A stretch of 64,000 bases of DNA, from contig NC_053187.1 of assembly GCF_905163445.1 (NCBI RefSeq), positions 18,895,001-18,959,000 on the forward strand, read 5' to 3'. Positions 44,181 to 55,105 of this stretch are shown here, piece by piece. The notes beneath the pieces were generated by a model that worked only from the letters and a program-made list of their open reading frames with translations, did not search any database and had not been told where the DNA came from. How positions within the stretch are numbered: the stretch's first letter is position 1; the number at the start of each line of letters is the position of its first letter. This DNA comes from Pararge aegeria (lineage: Eukaryota; Arthropoda; Insecta; Lepidoptera; Nymphalidae). The position numbers and the translations under genes were made by a program.

Positions 44181-46094
44181 TTAATAATTTTCATTTTCAT
44201 CATCTATAAAACTACTCCTGTTTCTTTTAATTTCTACGTACATAGGTACATAAGTAAGATTTTGAATAGTTCGTGTCGTGATTAGATTCTCAACTCTCTT
44301 TTTTCTATATCTCTCCGAATTTTCTCTTAAAAGAGTCATTAAATTTTTATAGTTCACGCTTCTGTGGTGTCCATTTATTTGAGGAACATAAGTCCCAAAT
44401 GTTGTCGTTTCTATATAATCTTCATTTTCATCCTTTTCTGGATTTTCCATTTCTTGAGAAATGTTTGCTTTAGTTGTAGTTTCTATCGTGTTTTTCAATT
44501 TAATAACGAGTGTTTCTGTTTCAATAATCTCAGGGTACTTTTCAGTATATTCAGTATAATCCCATTTATCAATATCTGTTTCTGTAACCACGCTATTATC
44601 AGATTTTCTTAAATTTAAATAATGATCTGGAATTTTAGCATCTTCATGGCTGAACTTAATTATTTCAGGTGGATTTGTTGTTGCTCTTTCTAAAGTTCCT
44701 TCTGTTAAAGGTCTAACAGGCATAGTCATTGGGTAAAAAGGCGTCATAGTTCTAGATTCGACAGGTATTACACCTGAGCTACCTATATGATAATCTTCGA
44801 CATACGAATAATTTATAATGGGATTTTCTGTCTCATATTCATTTTTGATATTATTAATAGTTGTTTCTTCAGCAGAACTGTTTTCAGTTTTTCCGCCAGG
44901 CTGCATCGTGTTTTTGTCTGTTTTTTTGTTTGCTGTAAAAACGCTTAAAGGAACTAAACGTTTAATTATAATTGTCTTATTTTCACCTGTCTTCGAAGCC
45001 GTTATTGTGAAATTTTTTCTTTTCTCTACGAAAATATTTGGCCGTTTATAAGTGAACATGGAGCGCTTCAAAGGCACAGTAGATTTCCTTCTAAACTGAA
45101 ATATAGGGCTTGGAGACGTTATATATATTTTATTTATATTACTCCTAGTTAAAGTGTTTTCAGGAGGGGGGTTTTGAGAAGACAATACATTTAGTTTTAT
45201 ATACTTTGGTTCGTTGTTATAAAGGGAAATATCCTCTTTATCTAAATTATCCAACTCTGTTTCTTTAGCGAAACTAAAACGATTCGACGAACAATCCATG
45301 CCATTGCAGTTTTGATGCCTTTTTCTATCAGTGGTTGTTCTAAAAACATGTTTGATAGCATTACTCTTTTGTCTACTGTGCGACGAAAACCCAGATGGTG
45401 CAAACCTATAGCCATCTACTAATAAATTTATATCGCCTGGACTCGCTGGTCTATAAGTATACAATGGATCAGAGTTATGATTGGATTTTATATTATAATT
45501 TTGTGACTCTTGTGGTATGTGGTCGTTCATAGGTAAATATGAGTTTCTGTTTGAATGCTCAGTAGCTGGCACGTATATTCCTGAGTAGGCTATCTCTGCT
45601 CGCGTGGGTATCAAATCACCAAATTTTGCATTCAAAGTCTTTTCAAGATATTTTATGACATCGTGTAGGTTTTTCACCCTTTGTGCATTACGATATTGTT
45701 CTATCCAGGTCCTTGGAGTACTTTGTATCTTTGAAAAAGGCATCGGGTATGGACTTCTATATTCAAACATAAAAGGTCTAGGACTAGTTCTTCTTATAAA
45801 TCTATTATCTGCGGTAGTTGTTGAAGGTTTTAACTGATGTCTGCTAAAGTGTCTTTTTCTTGAACGAGATATAGATGTTTCTCCTAATGGATCTACATAA
45901 CTTACTTCTTGCATGGCATTCACAAGTAGTGGCATTTTTTCATAATACTCTTGATCAAATCCAAAGTGACTTCTATCAAGTTTCTCGGCAATCGGTTTAT
46001 CTTTTCCAACAAATCTGATTTTATTTAAGCTCGTCTTTTTTTGTACTATATTTGTTTCTACTACAATCATATATTCGTAGATTAGTAGAACTAT
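44181..46094 (-). CDS. Alternative terminal exon 2b of a type-II membrane protein, unrecognised family
   Basis: After an acceptor (ATGTTTCAG, ending at 46095) a phase-0 frame runs 637 residues to a stop. It opens with IVLLIYEYMIVV, which completes the membrane helix begun by exon 54932-55105. The rest is a hydrophilic low-complexity chain rich in N, K, T, S and E. It has many N-glycosylation sequons, a PRPFMFEYRSPYPMPF stretch, no cysteine network and no domain I know. Near the C-terminus RKKR (about 37 residues before the end) fits a furin-type R-X-K-R site. An ATG nine bases upstream of 46094 could serve as a start only if the splice were not used. Likely extracellular; function unknown. 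Weakly similar to exon 2a. Confidence 0.7.
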   Translation of the reverse strand: MVLLIYEYMIVVETNIVQKKTSLNKIRFVGKDKPIAEKLDRSHFGFDQEYYEKMPLLVNAMQEVSYVDPLGETSISRSRKRHFSRHQLKPSTTTADNRFIRRTSPRPFMFEYRSPYPMPFSKIQSTPRTWIEQYRNAQRVKNLHDVIKYLEKTLNAKFGDLIPTRAEIAYSGIYVPATEHSNRNSYLPMNDHIPQESQNYNIKSNHNSDPLYTYRPASPGDINLLVDGYRFAPSGFSSHSRQKSNAIKHVFRTTTDRKRHQNCNGMDCSSNRFSFAKETELDNLDKEDISLYNNEPKYIKLNVLSSQNPPPENTLTRSNINKIYITSPSPIFQFRRKSTVPLKRSMFTYKRPNIFVEKRKNFTITASKTGENKTIIIKRLVPLSVFTANKKTDKNTMQPGGKTENSSAEETTINNIKNEYETENPIINYSYVEDYHIGSSGVIPVESRTMTPFYPMTMPVRPLTEGTLERATTNPPEIIKFSHEDAKIPDHYLNLRKSDNSVVTETDIDKWDYTEYTEKYPEIIETETLVIKLKNTIETTTKANISQEMENPEKDENEDYIETTTFGTYVPQINGHHRSVNYKNLMTLLRENSERYRKKRVENLITTRTIQNLTYVPMYVEIKRNRSSFIDDENENY

Positions 46095-47208
46095 CTGAAA
46101 CATAAAAAATATACATATATGAGGTACGATAACGAATCTATCTATGATTATTTCAAGTTGTGAGATTGTAAAAACAATTTATCATTAATTAGGTTTCCAC
46201 GATTCCTATTAAATTATTAATGGAGAATAAAGAGAATATGAACAAAAATAAAGACTTAAAAAATATTTATATTAGATATAAACAATTGATTGTACTGTTT
46301 TTAGTGGTTGGGATATTCGGCTAAAAATAATAACCTGCCATCGTAGAATACATTGCTCTGTAGTCTTTCAGTATTCCATCGACAATGATAATTAATAATC
46401 AATAAACCTCGCAAGTCCCGTTCGAGGCTCTTTATTTCTCTCTTATGAGAGAAGATGCCTGTATCTAGCAATATAACATTACAAGGCATGATAATGATGA
46501 CTATTTACTCGATCCTGTTCATTTAATTTTCCCCAAAGACCTTGGGAAAGGTTAACATTAATCAATAGCAATTTTGTATGAGAATGTGGACAGACTGAAG
46601 AAAAGCACTCATTTTCATAGATGAGAGTTAGTCACTCGGCTTTAATTTTTCTTGTAGAAATCGGTTTTTCCAACTAAATCAGATACATATTTAAACATAT
46701 TTGAGATCAGGGAATAAAACAGCAATATTTTGAAACGTATTAGTTTATTAGTTTTCAGGCGTAGCCCTTTTATTTAAAGTAATTATTATCTTACGAAACA
46801 CATGGCCCACCAGATGGGTAGTGGAAAAACATTGCCTATGAACAGAGTAACGCTTTGCAGGGCGTGTAAGGAACATGACAACCTGCCGCCTTGTGTCCAT
46901 CAACCTGAAACCTAGATAATGAGCCTCATTTGTAAAAATTATCCCATATCCGTTTTCAAAAGACCACTTACATTTTTGCAATATTTCGTTTATGCATGTT
47001 CGGATGTTAAATCATGCCAAAGTGTACAATGTTTATTTTTCTAAATCCAATTTGGATTATATTCATCATAATATAAATCAAATTTTATATATATATCACA
47101 AAACGTTTCTCATAACATCAAAGTTCGAAAATCAAATCCCTTGAAGTTATTTATTACTAGTTCTTACAAATAATAAGTCAAACAAGTTAGGCAATACAAA
47201 TAATTTCT
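46095..47208. other. Stretch between the two terminal exons
   Basis: No start exon for exon 2b was found here, which supports its use of the distant exon 1. A family-E repeat (about 46735-46960, minus) is present. The rest is AT-rich. Confidence 0.5.
46735..46960 (-). repeat. Dispersed repeat family E copy
   Basis: On +: CATGGCCCACCAGATGGGTA, ATGAACAGAGTAACGCTT and GCCTTGTGTCCATCAACCTG, the complement of the copies at 3.6 and 15.0 kb. Confidence 0.6.
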
Positions 47209-47214
47209 TTTATT
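47209..47214 (-). promoter_or_regulatory. Possible poly(A) signal after terminal exon 2a
   Basis: AATAAA on minus, about 153 bases after the stop at 47367. Confidence 0.35.
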
Positions 47215-47366
47215 TAGGTGCAATGTTAAAGTATAAACAAATACCTTCTTTTTCTTGCCTTTATCTTATGCTATACACTTATTATAGGCATATCGTAATT
47301 GTTTTTAAACAAAAAATTACTAAAAGATAGGTTTAGAGAGTATTATCATATTTTTGGTGTTCGTCT

Positions 47367-49395
47367 TCACGTTTCCAGTCGAATTTCTAAATAAGTTCCT
47401 CTGTTATTAGGTATTGTAGTTTTGGCTACCTTGAAACTATTATTTCTATGTATTCCGGTCTGTGAATGACCGCGTTGATCGAATATAGATGTTTCTTTTT
47501 CAGAATAATTTTTTAAAGTCCTGTTATCTATCTCAGATTTATTTATTTTACGTATTAAGTTTTCTAATCCTTTCAAATTTTCTTCTGGAATGATTTCCTC
47601 ATGAGAAGCTTGGTCTTTTTCTTCTTCTAAAGTAACATCGTCAGATTTAATTTGTTGTTCTTGTTGGATTTCTTCTCTTCTTTCTTCTTCTTTTGCTTCT
47701 GATTTAAAATCAGCATTGTCTTTTTCCGTCACAGTTTTGGTTTTATAAATTAATGTCCAGTTCGGTTTGTGGGTACTATTTTCAAACATGTTTGTAGAAA
47801 ATGACAATTTTTCAAGTTTTCTTAACACGCTCCATTTATTATTGTCATTTTTCTCCATGTGGTGGTTAGATTCTTGACTTTTATATTTTTTTAATAAATC
47901 TTTCTTGGATTCAGTTTTGTTCTTTTTTTTCCTATTTTTAATAAGTAACATATTGTTTTTAGCTAGTTCTATGCTATGGACATCTAAAACTCTGAAATTA
48001 TTAACTACATCGGGTGTCATATAATAGCCTTCATGTTTTGTTCCCCTAACTGTTGGAAAAGGTTTTTCTTTATTAATAAATTTTCTTGTTTCTAAAATTA
48101 AATCTTTCGCTGTAAACATATTCAAAGATGCTAGTGTTGTTGAAGATGCAATTTTTGACATAGGTTTTGTTGTTCTTTCAGGAAAATAAGAGTTTGCGTC
48201 TGTTTCTTCAATAAACTGTTTTTCAGTTGTTATATAAGGAGCGTTTTTCGCATCTTCTTGAATTTTATTGAAATTTTGGTTAGTCAGTCCATTCATCGAA
48301 CTTAGTGTGTAGTCAATGTTTAAATACAAAGGTTTTACCGAATAAATCGTTTTTGATATCGTATTTGGCATCATGGTTTGACCATTATTTGAATTTGATA
48401 TTAACTGAATGTTAGGAAATTCTAAAGCGTTTGTCGCAGATGCAAAAACTTCAGAATTATTATGAGTCATTTTTAAGTCGTTTTTGTTGAAATTTGATGC
48501 AATATAAAATATATATATTTAAAATTTTATTTGAATCATCAATTGTCGACGTTTCCTCAGATTTGACTGTGGAGCTTTCATGTTTAAGCTGTTGTGTAGC
48601 AAATTTTCTTGTTTTGAGTTTATTTTCATTACATGCTTTTACCTGTTCACTGCCTTTGAAATATGGTATTATTTTTTGGAGGCTTCTCATTAGCTTGATC
48701 AAAAGTAGACTTAATCTTTTTAAGTAAGGACAGTTATTGGACTTCATTCCTTTGCTTGTTGATGTATTTTTACGAAATTTTACCTTTTTATGTTCAGTTT
48801 GCTCTTTAGATTTATACTCGATAACTTTCGTTATTGGCGTTGTTGTTTTTAGTATTATAGGCGCATTTTTTTTATAAAAACTATAAGCATTCTTTAACAT
48901 GGGTATAGTTGAAGTAAATGAAGCTTTATCATTTATCATTTTATCTACATAGTTCATTATTCTTTGATAATCTCTTATTTTTCTTATTATCGTAAAGTGA
49001 TCGATATCCCTCGTTGGATATTTAAAAAAAACAATTGGAGATGTTTTGTATTCTATAGTGTATAATCTTGGGGTAGGTATTCGCATCCAGTTTCTGGATT
49101 CTGAAAATATATTTTTTGTGTACAAATATTCCCGTTTTTCTCCTTTATCGAATGAACTCTGAGTAGATTCATCTTCTATTATTTTATCAAAATATTTATA
49201 CTTCTTGAGTTTTTTTAAAATGATGGGAATAAATTCTGAGTACATAGGGTCGAGATTTATTTTGGCTTTGTTCAAGTTGGCCTCAAACGGAATAGCTTCA
49301 GCACTCTTGTTCATAAGACTGAGCCAGTTCTGTTTAAAGCTTTTCTTTGTATTAGACTCGTAGCTGATGCTGTAGTCATAGATGAGAACGATACT
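47367..49395 (-). CDS. Alternative terminal exon 2a, frameshifted
   Basis: After an acceptor (GCTTTTCAG, ending at 49396) a phase-0 frame opens with SIVLIYDYSISYES and runs to a stop at 48460-48462. A second frame, free of stops from 48518 on, continues to 47367-47369. The two overlap around an ATATATAT/TTTT run (about 48500-48525). A one- or two-base slip there would join them into about 676 codons, close to exon 2b's 638. Content is like 2b: N/K/E/T-rich, with TPRLYTIEYKTSPIVFF aligning to 2b's PRPFMFEYRSPYPMPF. A Glu-rich acidic block (KEEERREEIQQEQQ) lies in the C-terminal third. No known domain. Two separate short genes are possible but less likely. Confidence 0.6.
48460..48525 (-). pseudogene. 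Frameshift site within exon 2a
   Basis: The upstream frame ends at 48460-48462 and the downstream frame has its last upstream stop at 48519-48521, so the reading-frame change must fall between them. The interval contains an AT dinucleotide run next to A and T runs. It may be a real null allele, a polymorphism or an assembly error. Confidence 0.6.
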
Positions 49396-49824
49396 CTGAA
49401 AAGCAAAAAATATATAAAAATAATAAAAATAAAAACATATTTATTTGTTCAAAACACATTTGTAGTAAAAGTATTTCAAAATTTAAAGCACAGTAAAGCA
49501 GGAAGCGTGCGTACCCAGACCAAAACCAGCAGAAAAAAAAAGCAGGGCAGTGGCTTAGGAGACAAAAAGTATATGAAATCTGCTAAGAATTGAAATATAC
49601 AATTATGTATAAGAAAATGTTCACAGACAGCGAAATCAGATACTAAGGTAGGTGCATGCATTACGTAAAATAATTTATGAAAAATTAAAACACATACTTA
49701 ATAGAACATTTCTCCATTTTTAGGACAACTTACCTTGTATTTTTTATACAATATAATAATCAGCACATTTTGTTTATTAACACAGAAGTGGTTACTACTA
49801 CATAGATAAATTTAAGTTATAAAT

Positions 49825-50060
49825 AAATAAATGTATATATATCGACAATACACACATCGCTATCTAGCCCCCCGTAGCTTGTGTTATGGTTTCCAAAGAT
49901 GACTGATGAATATTTTTATGAATTATTTACATAAATACTTATCCTATACAGATTAACCTAGTATAATGAATAGTGAAAAAAAATCGTGTTCATTACACGA
50001 ACATTTACTGGTTGTGGGAATCAAACCCACAGCCTTAGATTCAGAAAGCAATTGTATTTA
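49825..50060 (-). repeat. SINE family C copy
   Basis: On +: CACATCGCTATCTAGCCCCC, GATGACTGATGAATATTTTT and GTGGGAATCAAACCCACAGC (B-box complement). Confidence 0.7.
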
Positions 50061-50084
50061 TTAACCCCTAGTCGGTTTCTACGC

Positions 50085-50287
50085 AACATCGTACCGTAAC
50101 GCTTAATCGATTAGCAGCACGTCTTTTTCGGTTGGGTGGTAACCAGCAACGGTCAAATCCTCACACCAGACCAGACCAGATCAGAGGTTATTCAGAAAAT
50201 AAAAATTCCCAAACTGTCCCTGTCGGAAATCGATCCCGGGACGTCGAACTTAAAACCAAAGCGCCCACTATTGCGCCAGGTAGGTCA
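50085..50287 (-). repeat. SINE family A copy
   Basis: On +: GATTAGCAGCACGTCTTTTT, CTGTCGGAAATCGATCCCGG, TATTGCGCCAGGTAGGTC. Confidence 0.65.
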
Positions 50288-50574
50288 AAATTACAGTATA
50301 TTAAGCAATTAAAACTACGAAACCGGCGGAATGTGTGAGTTAGCGACTATAAAACATATTTGTGTGTTTTCTACTTTCTTTCGCCTTCATGCAGAGCCCG
50401 GCGTCACGCCAATCATCAATTATCAGCGGCTATATACTGCCTAGCTACTGGAATCTCATTAGATCATAATACGATCGAGACTACATTTCCATGATAAGCT
50501 ATAAGTTCTATAAGTGGTATTAAGAAGCATTAATTTCATAAATCATAATTTTAGTTAATAATAAAATAAATAAT

Positions 50575-50820
50575 AAAATTTACTACGACAATACACACAC
50601 CGCCATCTAGTCCAAAGTAAGCGTAGCTTGTGTTATGGGTACTAAGATAACTGATGAATATTTTTATGAATAATAAACATAAATACTTATAATATACATA
50701 TAAACACCCAGAAACTGAAAAACATTCATGTTCAGCATACAAACATTTTCCAGTTGTGGGAATCAAACCCACGGCCTTGGGCTCAGAAAGCAGGGTCGCT
50801 GCCCACTGCGCCAATCGGCC
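50575..50820 (-). repeat. SINE family C copy
   Basis: On +: CACACCGCCATCTAGTCCAA, GTAGCTTGTGTTATGGGTAC, GAATCAAACCCACGGCCTTG, CAGGGTCGCTGCCCACTGCG. Confidence 0.75.
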
Positions 50821-50854
50821 GTCAAATTCAAAAAAGTTAATTTTACTCGTTCCT

Positions 50855-51030
50855 TCCTTGACCGTTCACCTGTAAATGCAGCGTTGGTAGGCCCACTGCA
50901 AGGTGGACAGATGACATCAAACGAGACGAAGCCCGCGCTGGGCCCCATAGGCACAATACTGTGGTATTTGGAACTCTCCATAAAATAAATATGTGCAGCA
51001 GTGGACGTCCTTTAGTTGATGACCATGATG
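50855..51030 (+). repeat. RTE-like LINE 3' end, decayed
   Basis: AGGTGGACAGATGACATCAA corresponds to the R-W-T-D-D-I-K codons seen at 14.2 kb. A GCAGCAGTGGACGTCC and ATGATGATGAT tail follows. Confidence 0.6.
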
Positions 51031-51035
51031 ATGAT

Positions 51036-51113
51036 CAGTGGCGTGCATAGCGGGTATGCAGATGATATAAAATGAAGAAAATCCCCAGTACGAGTTATAA
51101 ATACTTAAGGGTA
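51036..51113 (+). mobile_element. Truncated hAT-type MITE
   Basis: CAGTGGCGTGCATAGCGGG, then GATGATATAAAATGAAGAAA, the left arm of the element at 33036. The right arm is lost. Confidence 0.65.
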
Positions 51114-51129
51114 GGCGTGTCATAACTCT

Positions 51130-51225
51130 TACTCATTCTCATTTTTCCAGTTGTGGGAATCGAACCCACAGCCATGGACTCAAAAAGCAGGGTCGCTGCC
51201 TAATGCGCCAGTTGGCAGTCAAATA
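51130..51225 (-). repeat. SINE family C head fragment
   Basis: On +: GTTGTGGGAATCGAACCCAC, AGCAGGGTCGCTGCCTAATG. Confidence 0.55.
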
Positions 51226-52229
51226 ATATAATATATGTGATTCTTTACACCTGAATTTCATAAAGTTAGAAAGACGCTATCGAAATAAACCGTCACTTGA
51301 ATTTCAATCGAGAATCAGAGAGGAAGAGTGCTGCCCTCTGCGTGGAAACCGTTTAATATATCACTATGACCCAACTACGCATTAGTAATCAAACCTAGGA
51401 CATCACCGTCAGCAGCGAAACAACGGTCATTACCAGTCCGATCGCTTATATAACTTTAGACTCCAAATTAACATGTAATAACAGAGCAATCACAAACAAA
51501 ATATCAACACGAACACTTTGTGTACACGATAAGAGAAAATGCAACAAAAACAATGCCTCGAGACAGTTTAACAAACAACCGGGGAGCGATTGTTATACAA
51601 TTAAAATAATTGTCGACAACAAACGCATTACGTTAACAGCATGACATAATATCAACAGACTGTGACAAGCTGGTGACATACGAGATGAATAATACTTTTG
51701 GAACTACTTAAGGCAAATCTATACGTTTTTATATGACTTCTTTTTTACAGTAATAACTGACGGAACAAGCAGATAAAATCTGTTAGATATTCATTGTAAA
51801 GTCAACATCTCATGAGGATGCTCCGGTTTCAGAGCGAAACGTGCGTAGAGGATACATTGCCGGAGTTCTGTTTGGTGTGGAGTATAAGGAATGAAGAAAT
51901 TATCAAATACAACATACAGATTCTCCTGCTTTTCGCGGAGTATGGCAAATTAAGCTTAATTTTCATAATATATCATGGATTTCCGCAAAGTAACGCCTGC
52001 TTCTATCCAATAGACAAACCATGTAATGGGAAGTAGGATACTATAAATGGAGCAATATTTCGCAGCCATGCAAGGAACACGTCTTTCAAATTGCCTTCAA
52101 GGTGTACGTGTTAACCTAATGTGCTTGTAATTACACCGGTAGTCCCGCCCTTAACACCGGAATACGGTAATGCTGCTTTGCGACAGGAATAAGCATGGCG
52201 TAGTACAGCTCCGGGCGAGCAGACGCAAG

Positions 52230-52555
52230 AAGCTCCCATTATCACCATCCTCATACCCACCCATTACCGGGCCACTACAGAGCACTGGTCTCCTCCCACA
52301 ATGAGAGGGGGTTAAGGCCGTAGTCCACCATGCAGGCCTAGTGGTGGACTTCACACAACTTTGAGAACATTATGGAGAGCTCTCAGGTATGCAGGTTGCC
52401 TCACCATGTTTTCCTTCACCTGTGAAGCAAGTGATATTTTAATTGCTTAAAACGCTCATCACTAAGAAAAGTTAGAGGTGCGTTCTAGGATATCTCCTCT
52501 GAAAGTGAAGTCCAAGTCCTACCCACTCCGCTATCCGAAGCTCTACTGCTCCTAA
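52230..52555 (-). repeat. SINE family B copy, near complete
   Basis: On +: CACCCATTACCGGGCCACTA, CTCCTCCCACAATGAGAGGG, CCTCACCATGTTTTCCTTCA, AAGAAAAGTTAGAGGTGCGT, CCTACCCACTCCGCTATC. Confidence 0.75.
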
Positions 52556-52865
52556 AATAAACCTTTATAGCAGTTTACTTGATTTACTCGTAAATGGTAT
52601 GGGTCCTCTTATGATCCATCAAATTTCCTAGTTTCAACAATTTTTTTATCAAGATTGCATATTATATAATACTTATAAAACAATCCCCAATTATATATAA
52701 GATAGCTTTGATTGAATATAACTTAAATGTACATAACATAACAAACAGGTTACAGTAAGTGCCTATACTACCTGATTCCTCCGTGTTGCAAGTTTCGTTA
52801 AACCAATGATTTATATGTTGCTACCGCTTATTAGTTTGAATATTAATAATCAAAACTATAATTTT

Positions 52866-52916
52866 ACGGCATGGGAAGGTATGAAGTATCCATAATTCCA
52901 TACCTTCCCATGCCGT
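52866..52916. repeat. Perfect 18-bp hairpin
   Basis: Arms 52866-52883 (ACGGCATGGGAAGGTATG) and 52899-52916 are exact reverse complements, with a 15-base loop. Confidence 0.9.
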
Positions 52917-53821
52917 GTGGTGACGCCAGAACGGAATTGTCACCAACACTCTGCCTTTCCCGCGTGTGTCGTACGAGACGACTAAGGGTATATATCGGTG
53001 AACGTCCTTTGAGTTACTCCTTCCATCTATAGCAATCCCAAAACCGGTAGCCCAGCGGGGTGATTATAGGCAAAACCCCCAAAGGAACGTTTCAGCAGTT
53101 GACTTTTATAGGCTACTTATGATCCATTCTTACTTAATTAGAAATTCATACTACGCGAAACCGAATTACGAAATAATGTTGAAGGATGCATATGTATATT
53201 TTATCACCTTGAAAAAATATTATATCATACAAAACGTATTCAAAACATTCTTAGTGTTTACTATGACAACCCTATGGAAAATAAAAGACTGACACACGCA
53301 TAGTACCTACGCTACGCGACACGTACCTAATAAAGTAACAGGAGTCACATGATTTTAATTTTGTATGTGATATTAGTGTTGGATCTGATTTCTTTCAGTA
53401 CAAACTATGGCAATGGTTTATTCAAAAACTATTAGGTTTCACTGATAACTCTCACAAACAGTACATATAAGCTTAAGCTTAAGCCTCTAAAGTATTATTT
53501 CGGTTATCATTTACACGTTGTATAATTTTTCAGCTTAATTTAATAATCGTGATTACAAACAAAATCAAAACAAAGAATTGAATACCCAAAAAAAAAAAAG
53601 AAAGCTAACCACATAAACACAAAAATAAGATTAGCGATAAGAAACTGCATATCACTTGGAATACTAATTATGTAAGACCACTAAACACTTTCACAAAAAA
53701 CCAAAATAGCGTATATATTATAATATTGCCTCCCGATTTCACTTGCGTTAACTATGATTCATGGCGTAATATTTCTATACCGATAATCAACCTTAATAAA
53801 TATATTTCATGCATTTTGACA

Positions 53822-54055
53822 CCCGATTGGCGCAGGGCAGCAACCCTGCTTTCTGAGTCCAGGCCGTCGCGTTGTGGGTACAATTCCCACAATTGGGAAA
53901 TGTTTCTTTTTTTTCAGTGTCTTTGTGTTTATTTGTATTTTATAAGTATTTATGTATATTATTCATAAAATTTTTCGTCAGTCAACTTAGTTCCCATAAT
54001 ACAAGCTATACGCTTACTTTGGGGCTGGATGACGATGTGTGTATTGTTGTAGAAC
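53822..54055 (+). repeat. SINE family C copy
   Basis: GATTGGCGCAGGGCAGCAAC, GTGGGTACAATTCCCACAAT, ACAAGCTATACGCTTACTTT. Confidence 0.7.
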
Positions 54056-54664
54056 ATTTTTTTTAAGTTTTTCAAATTAACATGCAAAACAAACTCTTAT
54101 ATTTATATGCATGATGATTTTTTTCGTCATAAAACAATGTCTACTATTGATTGGTCAAAAAAACACAAAAAATATATTAACACCGTTATCTATACTTTCG
54201 GTAGTTTCATGAAGCAGAAAAAAAATCAAACAGGTTTTGATTCCAATTTTTTAAATGCAGCATTCCATATTATAATTGGTGTAAACTTCAATTATTTAGA
54301 ATATTGATTGATTTTCATGACATATCACAGTAATTTTAACATAATTTAATGACTAGATTAGATTTATTAACTTGACGATCTTTTAATAGTGACTATTTGG
54401 AAATATATATATATATATATAAATGGTGTATTTGTAATAATTATAAGGGTCAAACTTTATCTTATCGCTACGCCCTGACAGTGCCTCATGATTATGTTAA
54501 GGCATGGATGCAAGGTAATAATTAAATAAATATGACTTTAAGTCAATGTAGATCCGATAGATTAAAGAGACTCTCAGTGTGAATGTTTGACGATGAAAGA
54601 AAATCGATGTTTATCATATTAGTTCATCAATCATCATCATCATCATCAACAGTTACATCACAGG

Positions 54665-54860
54665 ATATTTTATACTACTACAAGTAATTCCTTGGCTGCA
54701 ATATCACCTGGTTGTTAGATGATGCAGTCTAAGATGGTAGCCGGATATCTTATTAGGGGTAGACCAGTTATATTACTTCCATAAAACTACCCACACTAAT
54801 CGGTTTCTATGCGGCATTGACTTAAACGGCGGTAAGACTTTGTTGGTGGTTATTAACACG
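54665..54860 (-). repeat. SINE family A copy, worn
   Basis: On +: CTGCAATATCACCTGG, GATGCAGTCTAAGATGGTAG, ACACTAATCGGTTTCTATGC. Confidence 0.5.
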
Positions 54861-54931
54861 GTTTAGTTATTAAAAGGTTACAAACAGACTGACATATGCA
54901 CATATAATATAATGTGGATTACAATACTTAC

Positions 54932-55105
54932 AATTACAACGGTTACGGTGATAGCGGTAGAGATAGCTGCGCAGGCGCATCCCTGCCTCATCTGCCGTTT
55001 TCTCGACAGCCTGAGGAACTCCTCAGTCCTCGCATCGATGGATCTGTATAAGCCGAATTGCCGGATAACAGAACTGGTGGTGCTAACTGATCCCTCAGTC
55101 GACAT
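54932..55105 (-). CDS. First coding exon of type-II membrane protein gene
   Basis: Starts at ATG 55105; an in-frame TGA lies a few codons upstream, which fixes the start. It gives 58 residues: a Ser/Thr-rich N-terminus, a basic stretch (LRLSRKRQMR), CAC cysteines that could be acylated, then AISTAITVTVVI, half a membrane helix. It ends in phase 0 at a strong donor (ATT|GTAAGT). There is no cleavable signal; basic residues before the helix predict a cytosolic N-terminus and an extracellular C-terminus (type II). The helix is completed by either SIVLIYDY (exon 2a, 49395) or IVLLIYEY (exon 2b, 46094); both acceptors are phase 0. No other downstream exon in the window fits. Confidence 0.68.

Larger units (their letters stand above)
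49396..54931. other. Long intron of the type-II membrane protein gene
   Basis: No exon recognised. Filled with SINE copies of families A, B and C, an RTE tail, a MITE fragment (51036-51113) and a perfect hairpin (52866-52916). Confidence 0.5.

Noticed and set aside
46748..46981. 77-residue minus open frame
   Set aside because: Lies on a dispersed repeat (family E) with copies at 3.6 and 15.0 kb.
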